DNA from: Kribbella catacumbae DSM 19601
GTDB taxonomy: Bacteria > Actinomycetota > Actinomycetes > Propionibacteriales > Kribbellaceae
DNA: 64,000 nt
Assembly: GCF_000372465.1 (NCBI RefSeq)
Contig: NZ_AQUZ01000009.1
Location: 154,419 to 218,418 of the forward strand
Direction: 5' to 3'
Positions within the stretch are counted from its first letter, which is position 1; each line of letters starts with the position of its first letter. The notes under the pieces were generated by a model, which ran no database searches, had not been told where the DNA came from, and worked only from the letters and a program-made list of their open reading frames with translations. A program made the translations under genes and the position numbers. This document shows, piece by piece, positions 24,199 to 32,027 of this stretch.

Positions 24199-26145
24199 AT
24201 GACCGATCTGTACTTCGGCGGCGACTACAACCCCGAGCAGTGGCCGCCGGAGGTGTGGAAGGACGACGTCGCCCTGATGCGCCAAGCCGGCGTGAACCTG
24301 GTGACGCTCGGAGTCTTCGCGTGGTCGAGTCTCGAGCCGGAGCCGGGGCGGTACGAGTTCGGCTGGCTCGACCAGGTGATGGACCTGCTGCACGACGGCG
24401 GGGTGCAGGTCGACCTGGCCACTCCGACGGCGTCACCGCCACCGTGGTTCAGCCTGCGGCATCCCGATGCGCTGCCGGTCAACGCTAGCGGCGTGCGGCT
24501 GACGCATGGGAGCAGGGACACGTACTGCGCCTGCGCACCGGCGTACCGGGAGGCGGCGGCTGGGATCGCGACGGCGTTGGCGGAGCGGTACGCGAAGCAT
24601 CCGGCGCTGGCGATGTGGCATGTCCACAACGAGTACGGCACTAGCTGCCATTGCGATCACGCGGCCGCGGCCTTTCGCCGTTGGCTGCGTGGGCGGTATG
24701 GAGATCTGGATCGACTGAACGCGGCGTGGACGACAGCCTTCTGGAGTCAGGGGTACGCCGACTGGGAGGAGATCCAGCCGCCGCGCGCGACGCAGTACCT
24801 GGTGAATCCGACGCAGGCGCTGGACTTTCGGCGGTTCTGGTCGGACGAACTGCTCGACGCTTTCCGGGAGCAGAAGGCGATCCTGCGGTCGTTCACGCCG
24901 GACGTGCCGATTACCACCAACTTCGTCTTCGGGGGTTGGGTCCCGGTCAACCAGGCCCGCTGGGCGGCCGAGGTGGATCTGGTTGCCATCGACCACTATC
25001 CCGGCAGCGCGGATCTCGGCGCCGAGGAGCAGACCGCGTTTGGTGCGGACCTGGCTCGGGGTTGGGCCGGCGGGCGTTCCTGGCTGTTGATGGAGCAGGC
25101 GGCCGGCGCCGTGAACGACGGGCATCGGATGCACGCCAAGGAGCCCGGGCGGATGACGCGCCACTCCCTGTCGCACATAGCCCGTGGTTCGCGTGGTGCG
25201 TTGTTCTTCCAGTGGCGTGCCTCGCGCGGCGGGGCGGAGATGTTCCACTCCGGGATGGTGCCGCATGTCGGTGCCGACTCGCGGAGGTTCCGCGAGCTCG
25301 CTGAGTTCGGCGCGATGTTGCCGCGGCTCGCTGAGCTCGAGGGCAGCGAGGTGGAGGCCGACGTCGCGATTCTGTGGGACGCCGAGGCCTGGTGGGCTCT
25401 GCAGGCGACTCATCTGCCGTCGTCGGACCTCGACTACCTCGCGGCCGTTCAAGCCGCCCACCGGCAGTTCTGGGCCGCTGGGATCGGCGTCGACCTGGTT
25501 GATCCGGGTGCCGACCTCTCGTCGTACAAGCTGGTCGTGGTGCCTGGTCTGTACCTCGTCTCGGATCAGGCTGCGGCGTCGATCGCGCGGTACGTCGAAG
25601 GCGGCGGTCACCTGCTGGTCACGTACTTCAGCGGGATCGTGAACGAGGACGCGCAGATCCGCCTGGGTGGTTACCCGGGAGCGTTCAGCGAGGTCCTCGG
25701 GGTCAGGGTCGAGGAGTTCCATCCGGTCGCTGCGGTCGGCCTTGCCTCCGGCGGGCGCGGTCGGCTGTGGAGCGAACACGTCAACCTGGCCGGCGCTGAC
25801 GCGGTCGACCGGTACGCCGGTGGCGTGCTCGATGGGATGCCTGCGATCACCAGGAACGCCTATGGCGAGGGTGTGGCCTGGTACGTGTCGACTCAGCTCG
25901 AGGACGAGGCGTACGGAGCCCTTGTGGGGCAGGTGATGCAGGGCAGTGGTGTCGAACGAATAGAGCTACCTGCCGGGGTCGAGATGGTACGGCGAAGAGC
26001 TGGCGAGAGCGCTTGGACCGTCCTGATCAACCACGGAGAGGTGGAGGCCGCAGTACTGGTCAGCGGTTTCGAGCTGTTGTCCGGTACGGCGGTCGAAAGC
26101 CCGTTGAAGCTCGCGGCCGGCGGTCAGGCGGTGGTGCGGGCCTGA
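24199..26145 (+). CDS. GH42 beta-galactosidase of the xyloglucan locus
   Basis: 648 residues from ATG 24199 (TGGAGAA 6-12 nt before it); an in-frame GTG at 24136 has no such site. GH42 motifs: YFGGDYNPEQWPPEVWKDD, acid/base Glu145 in HVHNEYG, nucleophile Glu299 in LLMEQAAGAVND. It keeps the Cys residues of the GH42 zinc site (YCACAP, then SCHCDH after NEYG), unlike the GH42 of the galactan locus. Cytoplasmic. Within this locus it would remove beta-galactosyl caps from xyloglucan side chains. It follows the importer genes on the same strand and overlaps the convergent LacI gene by 22 bp. Confidence 0.92.
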   Translation: MTDLYFGGDYNPEQWPPEVWKDDVALMRQAGVNLVTLGVFAWSSLEPEPGRYEFGWLDQVMDLLHDGGVQVDLATPTASPPPWFSLRHPDALPVNASGVRLTHGSRDTYCACAPAYREAAAGIATALAERYAKHPALAMWHVHNEYGTSCHCDHAAAAFRRWLRGRYGDLDRLNAAWTTAFWSQGYADWEEIQPPRATQYLVNPTQALDFRRFWSDELLDAFREQKAILRSFTPDVPITTNFVFGGWVPVNQARWAAEVDLVAIDHYPGSADLGAEEQTAFGADLARGWAGGRSWLLMEQAAGAVNDGHRMHAKEPGRMTRHSLSHIARGSRGALFFQWRASRGGAEMFHSGMVPHVGADSRRFRELAEFGAMLPRLAELEGSEVEADVAILWDAEAWWALQATHLPSSDLDYLAAVQAAHRQFWAAGIGVDLVDPGADLSSYKLVVVPGLYLVSDQAAASIARYVEGGGHLLVTYFSGIVNEDAQIRLGGYPGAFSEVLGVRVEEFHPVAAVGLASGGRGRLWSEHVNLAGADAVDRYAGGVLDGMPAITRNAYGEGVAWYVSTQLEDEAYGALVGQVMQGSGVERIELPAGVEMVRRRAGESAWTVLINHGEVEAAVLVSGFELLSGTAVESPLKLAAGGQAVVRA

Positions 26146-27149
26146 GTGGGAGCGGCGCTGGTACTCGCGCGTGCGACCAGTTGTGCGTCTACCAGCGTCA
26201 CTGCCGCGGTCTGGCTGCCTTCGAGCTTCGCAATCAGCATTTCGACCGCCTGCTGGCCGATCTCGTCGGCCGGCAGGGTTACAGAGGAGAGGTGTGGGAC
26301 ATGCCGCTCGGCCACGTCGTCGGCGCAGATCGCCATCAGCGACATGTCCTCGGGCACCCGGCGGCCGAGCCGGCGCAGAACGTCGAGCAGCGGGCCGATG
26401 ATCGGCTCGTTCTGGACGACCAGCCCGGTGATGTCGGGGTGCTCGCGCAGCAGTACCTCGACCGTGCCGAGTACTGCGTCGAAGGTCGGCTCGCAAGGTG
26501 TCTCGATGCCGACGACGCCGCGTCGCCCGGTCGCGGCCCGGAAGCCGGCCAGGGTCCGGGCGGCGAAGCCCGTCTGCCGCTGGTAGACGGCCGAAGGCGT
26601 TCCCAACAAGGCGATGCTGCGATGGCCGAGGTCGGTCAGGTGGTCCACGCATTGCTCGGCGGCGGCGAAGAAGTCGAGGTCGATGCAGGTCAGGCCGTCG
26701 GTGTCGGCGGGGATCCCGATCAGCACGGACGGCATCGGCAGCTCGCGCAGCAACGGCACCCGTTCGTCGTGCAGCTCCACGTCCATCACCACCAGCGCGT
26801 CGACCAGGGCGCTCTGCGACACCCGCTCGAGTCCCGAGCGGCCCTCGTCGGCGGTCAGCAGCAGGACGTCGTGGTCGTACCGGCGGGCGGTGGTGACGAC
26901 CGCGGTGGCGAACTGCATCAGGACCGGGACGTGCATGCCGGCCCGCAACGGGATCACCAGGGCGAGGACGTTGGACCGGTTCGAGGCGAGGGCGCGGGCG
27001 CTCGCGTTCGGCCGGTAGCCCAGCGCCTGGACACTTTGCTGGACCCGGTCGCGCGTCTCACTGGAGATCGAGCGCTTGCCGCTGAGAACATAGGACACAG
27101 TGCTGGCCGCCACCCCGGCGTGACGAGCGACATCGGCGATCGTGACGAT
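26124..27149 (-). CDS. LacI-family regulator (xyloglucan locus, second), apparent ATC start
   Basis: 341 residues if initiated at ATC 27149-27147. The first in-frame standard start is a GTG at 27113, which would delete the first helix of the HTH. Upstream of it the frame reads VTIADVARHAGVAASTVSYV, the usual start of LacI proteins, and a GGAGG (27155-27159) sits at ideal spacing from ATC, exactly where ATG is expected. Either initiation occurs at ATC or a base change has damaged the start. The rest is intact: hinge YRPNASARALASNRS, effector domain to TTA. An operator box lies 30 bp upstream. Confidence 0.82.
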   Translation of the reverse strand: MVTIADVARHAGVAASTVSYVLSGKRSISSETRDRVQQSVQALGYRPNASARALASNRSNVLALVIPLRAGMHVPVLMQFATAVVTTARRYDHDVLLLTADEGRSGLERVSQSALVDALVVMDVELHDERVPLLRELPMPSVLIGIPADTDGLTCIDLDFFAAAEQCVDHLTDLGHRSIALLGTPSAVYQRQTGFAARTLAGFRAATGRRGVVGIETPCEPTFDAVLGTVEVLLREHPDITGLVVQNEPIIGPLLDVLRRLGRRVPEDMSLMAICADDVAERHVPHLSSVTLPADEIGQQAVEMLIAKLEGSQTAAVTLVDAQLVARASTSAAPTQARTTA

Positions 27150-27178
27150 GGCTGCCTCCGTGGATCGGGCCTCTGGGG

Positions 27179-27192
27179 TCGAAGCGCTTCGA
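27179..27192. promoter_or_regulatory. LacI-type operator before the second LacI gene
   Basis: TCGAAGCGCTTCGA, a perfect 14-bp palindrome, placed 30 bp upstream of the apparent start of the minus-strand LacI gene; suggests autoregulation. Confidence 0.8.
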
Positions 27193-27380
27193 TTTGTCAG
27201 GGTCCAGCGTCGAGTGAGCGGCCTGATATGTCAAGGCCGAAATGCCCATTGACGTTGGTAATGCGCAGTGACATAGTGCTCACATTCCGTCGCGAGTCCG
27301 CCGGGGGACGCCATTCATCGATTCGACTCGAATTCGATGATCAGCCTTCCGGAGAGACGTTTTACCTTGCCTTTCGACTA

Positions 27381-27402
27381 TTCGTCGAAGCGCTTCGACG
27401 AA
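27381..27402. promoter_or_regulatory. LacI-type operator before GH12
   Basis: A 22-bp perfect palindrome centred on TCGAAGCGCTTCGA, the longest of the set, 40 bp upstream of the GH12 start. Roughly 200 bp separates it from the LacI-gene box, so the two divergent genes have separate operators. Confidence 0.82.
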
Positions 27403-27441
27403 CGAGAGACGTCGCCCGGTCTCGTGGGAAAGGGAATGTCC

Positions 27442-28134
27442 ATGATCAAAGCTTTGAGGCCGGTGGTGGCACTGGTGACGCTGCTCGCCGCCACCGCGGT
27501 CGCTGTACTGCCGGCGAACGCCGCCACCTGGGAGTCGAGCGACAAGTGGGGAACCTGGTCGAACGGGGGCTACACGGTCCGCAACGATGTCTGGGGCGGT
27601 GGCGCCGGACCCCAGACGATCTGGGCGAACTCGTACTCCAACTGGGGAGTCTGGGCCAATCACCCCAACACCGGCGGGGTGAAGTCGTACCCGCACTCGG
27701 CCAAGGCCATCGGCAAGCGGATCAGCGCGCTCGGCACTTTGCGGAGCAGCTTCAACGTCAACCGTCCGGGCAGCGGCGCCTATGCGACGGCGTACGACAT
27801 CTGGGCCGACGGCCACGCCTACGAGATCATGCTGTGGATGAACAAGCAGGGTGCGGTCGGCGCGATCGGCAGCAAGCAGACCTCCGCCACTGTCGGCGGC
27901 CACACCTGGGATGTCTACAAAGGCAGCAACGGCTCGAACCAGGTCTTCTCGTTCCTGCGGACCAGTAACACCAATTCCGGCACCGTCGATATCAAGGCGG
28001 TCATGAATTGGATCAAGAACAGAGGCTGGATCGGCGACGCGACGATGACCGAGGTACAATTCGGCTTCGAGATCACCTCCTCCAGCGGCGGCATGAATTT
28101 CACCTCCAACAGCTACTCGGTCACCTCCTCCTGA
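27442..28134 (+). CDS. Secreted GH12 endo-beta-glucanase (xyloglucanase candidate)
   Basis: 230 residues from ATG 27442 (an ATG two codons earlier is possible; AGGGA at 27431-27435 fits 27442 better). Signal peptide: MIKALRPVVALVTLLAATAV then PANA. The GH12 jelly roll shows WESSDKWGTWSNGGYTVRND, the nucleophile in YEIMLWMNKQG (Glu128) and the acid/base in FGFEITSSSGG (Glu210). GH12 enzymes cut beta-1,4-glucans; several are xyloglucan-specific, which the GH31/GH42/GH3 neighbours favour. It would provide the extracellular first cut of the locus. Confidence 0.92.
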   Translation: MIKALRPVVALVTLLAATAVAVLPANAATWESSDKWGTWSNGGYTVRNDVWGGGAGPQTIWANSYSNWGVWANHPNTGGVKSYPHSAKAIGKRISALGTLRSSFNVNRPGSGAYATAYDIWADGHAYEIMLWMNKQGAVGAIGSKQTSATVGGHTWDVYKGSNGSNQVFSFLRTSNTNSGTVDIKAVMNWIKNRGWIGDATMTEVQFGFEITSSSGGMNFTSNSYSVTSS

Positions 28135-28620
28135 CCGGACCTAACCGGCCCCCGCCTCTCATCCGACCACCCGACCCTCTCCCGACCGCCTCGACCCTCT
28201 TCCGGTCGGCCCGGTCGGCCCGGTCGGCCCGGTCGCCCGAGGCAAGCCGAGTGCATGCCAGTGCCTCTCAGGGGTCAACCCCGAGAGTGTGGGTTGCCCA
28301 GCCAGATTCCGGCTGGGCAACCCTGCATCTCAGCGGTCAACACCCAAGCCTGCTCAGCCCCGGGTCGTGGGGCGAACCCCTCCGGAGTACGGGTGAGGGC
28401 CCCGACCCACCTCGGCCGACGGCCAGCGGGATCCGGCGATCAATCGGTGTGCTCCGCCCCTCTGGGCAGGGTTAACCCACTGGTGGACCAATGGGTTAAC
28501 CCCACGACGAGGGGCGAACCCCTTCGGAGTACGGGGTGACCCCACTCAGCCCAGGCGCCGAAGGCCCGGCCCGCGGGAGACGACCGGCCGCGGACCGCCA
28601 TCACTACCTAACCCCGCCCC
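28135..28620. other. Gene-free, palindrome-rich stretch after GH12
   Basis: No credible gene. Contents: four near-copies of the 9-mer CCGGTCGGC (28202-28236); a palindrome CTCTCAGGGGT/ACCCCGAGAG (28265-28286); a perfect 13-bp stem with 7-nt loop, GGGTTGCCCAGCC (28291-28303) against 28311-28323; an 11-bp stem GGGTTAACCCA (28469-28479) against 28492-28502; and two near-direct copies of GGGGCGAACCCC with CGGAGTACGGG after them (about 28372 and 28511). The first stems may serve as the GH12 terminator; the rest is unexplained. Confidence 0.7.
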
Positions 28621-28627
28621 AACGCTT

Positions 28628-28796
28628 CGACACGCTGAGGGAAGCGTTTGCTCGCGAGGTTGGACAGTGGTGGCCACCCGCCCCGCCCCGCCCTGGCACG
28701 AGAGGTCGGCGACGAGGTCTCTGGGTGCAAGGACGGGAAGGCCGGACGGCCGTGCATACCCATCTGCGGTCGGCAAACGCTTCCCTCGGCGTGTCG
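28628..28796. repeat. 24-bp inverted repeat enclosing about 120 bp
   Basis: 28628-28651 and 28773-28796 are reverse complements with one mismatch; the core is GAGGGAAGCGTTTGC. The right half belongs to the family 3 repeat, the left half does not occur at its second copy. It could be terminal repeats of a small element or a long hairpin. Confidence 0.75.
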
Positions 28797-28915
28797 GGGC
28801 GTCGGCGCGAGGTCGTGCGTGCGCAGCCGTCCGCGCCTTCGTCTTCCGTGTCCCCTGCCTACGGTTCGGCTTCGGCGAAGTACCCCCGAGCCGCTTAACC
28901 AACTGGCTTGGCGGT
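28740..28915. repeat. Dispersed repeat, family 3, copy 1
   Basis: Highly similar over about 165 bp to 61985-62150 in the same orientation. Shared blocks include CGCTTCCCTCGGCGTGTCGG, GGTCGTGCGTGC, CAGCCGTCCGC and CGCTTAACC at the end. Open frames exist on both strands in both copies but differences are not biased to third positions in an obvious way, so I treat it as noncoding. Confidence 0.75.
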
Positions 28916-28926
28916 TAATCGCCTAA

Positions 28927-29116
28927 ATGGCGGGTTGTCACCCGATCCCGCTGCCCGCGGTTGTCGCGCTGCTGGCCCTGGCGGTGGGCGTGGGGCTGTT
29001 CCTGCCGCTGTTCGGCGTCACCCTTTGTCGTCGTCGACCTGGTGATCGGTCTCTACCGCTGGCGGAAGGTCGCGGAGCCGGCCGAGCAAGTCGAGAGCGA
29101 AGAGCTGCTGGTGTGA
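28927..29116 (+). pseudogene. Remnant of a PepSY-associated membrane protein (C-terminal helix only)
   Basis: Frame one gives PLPAVVALLALAVGVGLFLP and LFGVTL, then the match continues in another frame as FVVVDLVIGLYRWRKVAEPA ending at TGA 29114-29116. Joined, this reads like the last membrane helix of PepSY-TM proteins, which end in LFGxSLLxFxxxDLxxG. A few bases are missing at about 29024-29026, and the N-terminal several hundred residues are absent. A decayed gene end is the best explanation. Confidence 0.5.
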
Positions 29117-29122
29117 CGGGGG

Positions 29123-29614
29123 TCAGCCGGGGAGTTCTTCGATGTTGGCGTAGATGCTCCACAGCAGGTTGCGGAGGAGACGGCGGTCCTCGGGGCTGAC
29201 GCCTTGGAGGGCCCGGTCGCCGGCCTGAGAGTGGAGTTGCTGGACGGTCCGGGCGACCTCGGTGCCGTGCTCGGTCAGCTCGATGCTGACCTTGCGGGCG
29301 TCGGTGTCGTCCTTGAGCCGCCGGACCAGGCCGGCCGCTTCCATCCGTTGCGTCGTCCGGGTCGCGGTGGGGACCTCGACGTCGAGCACCTTGGCCAGTT
29401 TGGCCACGGGCAGGGAGCCGAGGTGCAGCAGTTTGGCCAGCACGATCTCCTGGCCGGTGTGGACGCCGGTGCCCGCGAGTTCGTCGCCGACCGCCTTCCG
29501 GGCCGCCCGGTCGGCGAAGCGCAGGGCGATCAGGATGTCGCCACCGCTGGCCGGTGCTTCGGGGTCCCAGCGCGTCCGCTGTTGGCCCGCGGCCTCGCAG
29601 TCCGCAGTACTCAT
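29123..29614 (-). CDS. MarR-family transcriptional regulator
   Basis: 163 residues. Winged-helix core: TGQEIVLAKLLHLGSLPVAK, LAKVLDVEVPTATRTTQRME, AAGLVRRLKDDTDARKV (wing) and a C-terminal dimerisation helix ending NIEELPG. The ATG overlaps the pncB stop as ATGA, so the two are co-translated. Its ligand and target are unknown; linkage to pncB hints at control of NAD salvage or simply shared transcription. Confidence 0.85.
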   Translation of the reverse strand: MSTADCEAAGQQRTRWDPEAPASGGDILIALRFADRAARKAVGDELAGTGVHTGQEIVLAKLLHLGSLPVAKLAKVLDVEVPTATRTTQRMEAAGLVRRLKDDTDARKVSIELTEHGTEVARTVQQLHSQAGDRALQGVSPEDRRLLRNLLWSIYANIEELPG

Positions 29615-30945
29615 ATCGCGCTCCGCGGGGCGAACGGGTTGCGGGCCTTCAGATCACCGATGTAGTCCGTCGGGATGACGGGCTCGCCGCGGCTGAGCTG
29701 GCTGGCGCTGCGGGGGAGTTCGTCGCGGACCTTGAGGTGATGCGCCTGCGACTCCATGGGCGTCGTCCGGCCGACGATCTTGCCCGCCTCGACCAGCGGC
29801 TTCAGCAGTTCGCGGTCGTCGCCGTCGTCCAGCGGCGGCTCGCCCACGCCGATCAGCTCGGCCTCGGCGACGCCTGCCGCAGTACGGCGGCGTAGGGCGT
29901 ACTTGCGGCCGCCGATGGAGATCTTGTCCGGGCTGTTCTTCGCCACCGGCACCAGCGCGCCATCGTCGCCCTCCCGGGCGACCAGCTTGTAGACGAAGCC
30001 GCAGGTCGGGTGGCCGCTGCCGGTCACCAGCGCCGTGCCCACGCCGTACCCGTCGACGGCGGCCGGGGCGAGGGCTGCGATCTGGTACTCGTCGAGGTCA
30101 CTCGTCACGATGATCCGCGTCTTGGTCGCGCCGAGCGCGTCGAGCTGATCGCGCACCTGACCTGCCAGCGACGGCAGGTCACCAGAATCGAGCCGTACTG
30201 CGCCGAGGTCGATGCCGGTCACCTCGATGGCCGTCTTCACCGCCTCGGTCAGGTCGTAGGTGTCCACCAGCAGGGTCGTTCCCTTGCCCAGGGCATCCAC
30301 CTGGGAGACGAACGCGTCTCGCTCGGCGTCGTGCAGCAGGGTGAACGAGTGCGCCGCCGTACCGGCGCTGGGGATGCCGAACCGGCGGGCCGCCTCCAGG
30401 TTGGAGGTGGTCGCGAAGCCCGCGATGTACGCCGCCAGCGCGGACGCCACCGCAGCCTCCTCGTGGGTCCGCCGCGAGCCCATCTCGATACACGGCCGGC
30501 CGCCGGCCCACCAGGTCATCCGGGAGGCCGCCGACGCGACCGCCGAATCGTGGTTCAGGATCGACAGGAAGACGGTTTCCAGCAGCACCGCCTCGGCGAA
30601 GCTCGACTCCACCACGAGGATGGGGGAGCCGGGGAAGAAGATCTCCCCGTCGGCGTAGCCGGCGATGTCGCCGCTGAACCGGTACGCCGCGAGCCAGTCG
30701 CGGGTAGCCTGGTCGACGATGCCACGATCGGCCAGGAAGGCGATCGTCTGCTCGTCGAAGCGGAACCGCTCCAGCGCGTCCAGGAGCCGGTTCACGCCCG
30801 CGACCACGCCGTACCGGCGGCCGTCGGGCAGGCGGCGGGCGAACAGCTCGAAGACCGAGCGGCGATGCGCCGTGCCGTCGGCCAGGCTGGCCTGCAGCAT
30901 GGTCAGCTCGTAATGGTCCGTCAGCAAGGCTGTCGTAGCGTTCAC
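29611..30945 (-). CDS. pncB: Nicotinate phosphoribosyltransferase
   Basis: 444 residues from GTG 30945. [16 protein letters not shown] at the N-terminus, [20 protein letters not shown] and [11 protein letters not shown] (with the conserved His) and [12 protein letters not shown] define the family. The enzyme joins nicotinate and PRPP, with ATP, to nicotinate mononucleotide for NAD salvage. An upstream open extension runs into the large hairpin between pncB and clpS and is rejected. The first repeat arm of that hairpin ends 8 bp from the start codon, leaving very little leader. Confidence 0.92.
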   Translation of the reverse strand: MNATTALLTDHYELTMLQASLADGTAHRRSVFELFARRLPDGRRYGVVAGVNRLLDALERFRFDEQTIAFLADRGIVDQATRDWLAAYRFSGDIAGYADGEIFFPGSPILVVESSFAEAVLLETVFLSILNHDSAVASAASRMTWWAGGRPCIEMGSRRTHEEAAVASALAAYIAGFATTSNLEAARRFGIPSAGTAAHSFTLLHDAERDAFVSQVDALGKGTTLLVDTYDLTEAVKTAIEVTGIDLGAVRLDSGDLPSLAGQVRDQLDALGATKTRIIVTSDLDEYQIAALAPAAVDGYGVGTALVTGSGHPTCGFVYKLVAREGDDGALVPVAKNSPDKISIGGRKYALRRRTAAGVAEAELIGVGEPPLDDGDDRELLKPLVEAGKIVGRTTPMESQAHHLKVRDELPRSASQLSRGEPVIPTDYIGDLKARNPFAPRSAI

Positions 30946-30952
30946 AGGGGTA

Positions 30953-31116
30953 AGTGTCCTCTGTCGGCGATTCGTGCACATCTCCGGCGCCCAGGCACGC
31001 ACCTCGCGGCACCGGCGAAGCATCCACGATGCTCCGCATCGAGGACGCTCCTCCAGCACCGCGATGCACGCACCTGGACACCGGAGCTGAAGCACGAATC
31101 GCCGACAGAGGACACT
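30953..31116. repeat. 164-bp hairpin-forming inverted repeat between pncB and clpS
   Basis: Outer arms 30953-30977 and 31092-31116 are 25-bp perfect reverse complements (core CTGTCGGCGATTCGTGC). Inside them a second pair, starting CTCCGGCGCCCAGG and ending CCTGGACACCGGAG, continues the pairing imperfectly, and a small GCATC/GATGC stem lies near the middle. Nearly the whole 164 bp can fold on itself. It occupies most of the divergent promoter region, so the same sequence faces both genes. Confidence 0.88.
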
Positions 31117-31158
31117 GCCTATTGCGAGCCAAGAACCGATGATGGAGAGAATGGCCAA

Positions 31159-31446
31159 GTGACCACCGCACCGAGCGAGCTCGAGAGCCCCGAAGTCGAC
31201 GAGGCGATCGAGTTGAGCCCACCGTGGGTGACCATCGTCTGGAACGACCCGGTGAACCTGATGGACTACGTCACCTTCGTCTTCCAGACCTACTTCGGCT
31301 ACTCCAAGTCCAAGGCGGAGAAGCTGATGATGCAGGTCCACCAAGACGGTAAGTCGGCCGTGTCCAGCGGCAACCGCGAGGCGATGGAACGCGATGTCGA
31401 AGCCATGCACTCCTACGGCCTGTGGGCCACCTGTGAGAAGTCGTGA
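31159..31446 (+). CDS. clpS: ClpS adaptor protein
   Basis: 95 residues from GTG 31159 (GGAGAG at 31144-31149). Core: [48 protein letters not shown], the substrate-binding fold of ClpS that delivers N-degron proteins to ClpC/ClpP. A three-codon frame ATG-GCC-AAG-TGA (31151-31162) ends over the clpS start. The next gene begins with GTG overlapping the stop. Confidence 0.92.
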   Translation: MTTAPSELESPEVDEAIELSPPWVTIVWNDPVNLMDYVTFVFQTYFGYSKSKAEKLMMQVHQDGKSAVSSGNREAMERDVEAMHSYGLWATCEKS

Positions 31447-31994
31447 CGAGGTTCCGCAAGCGCAAGAAGACCGTGATCGTCAGCTTCGCCGAGCACGAGG
31501 CGGACATCCTGGCGAACCTGCTCCGCAACCTGGTCGAGCTCCTGTACGACGGGATGCCACCGCGCGTGTCGGAGTCGAGCGACCCGCTGGCCGCGTTGCT
31601 GGACAACGACGGGCCGACCTCGCCGCCGGAGGACGTAGTACTGCAGCGGCTGCTGCCGGACGCGTACAAGGCCGACGACCAGGCGGCCGGGGAGTTCCGG
31701 CGGTTCACCGAGCGCGGGCTGCGGGACAGCAAGGCGTCGGACGCCCGGCGCGTCCTGGCCGCGCTGGAGGAGTCGCCCGAGGACGGGATCCCGCTGGAGG
31801 CTGACGACCAGCTCGCCTGGCTGCGTGCCCTGAACGACCTACGGCTCGCGATCGGCACCCGGCTCGACATCAAGGAAGAGGACGACTACAGCGTCTGGGA
31901 GAAGCTCCCCGACGACGACCCCCGTCGGCTCACCTATGACCTGTACGACTGGCTCGGTTACCTCCAGTCGGCCCTTCTCCACAATATCCGCTGA
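31443..31994 (+). CDS. DUF2017 family protein
   Basis: 183 residues, GTG start overlapping the clpS stop. [29 protein letters not shown] near the start and [20 protein letters not shown] at the end are the family's conserved blocks. It is alpha-helical, acidic and always encoded after clpS in actinobacteria; a role with ClpS or proteolysis is guessed from that linkage, not shown. Confidence 0.85.
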   Translation: MTRFRKRKKTVIVSFAEHEADILANLLRNLVELLYDGMPPRVSESSDPLAALLDNDGPTSPPEDVVLQRLLPDAYKADDQAAGEFRRFTERGLRDSKASDARRVLAALEESPEDGIPLEADDQLAWLRALNDLRLAIGTRLDIKEEDDYSVWEKLPDDDPRRLTYDLYDWLGYLQSALLHNIR

Positions 31995-32027
31995 AGCCTC
32001 CGGGGCAGTTGACCTAGCATCGGCTGG

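Noticed and set aside
27113..27113. GTG 27113 as the start of the second xyloglucan-locus LacI protein
   Set aside because: It would remove the first helix of the DNA-binding domain and has no ribosome-binding site, whereas GGAGG is placed for the ATC upstream.
28536..28926. Open frames on both strands in the family 3 repeat
   Set aside because: No domain or ribosome-binding site is seen, and several frames stay open at once, as expected for GC-rich noncoding DNA.
30010..31158. Long plus-strand frame leading into clpS
   Set aside because: It is antisense to pncB and passes through the giant hairpin; only the clpS part is conserved in sequence.
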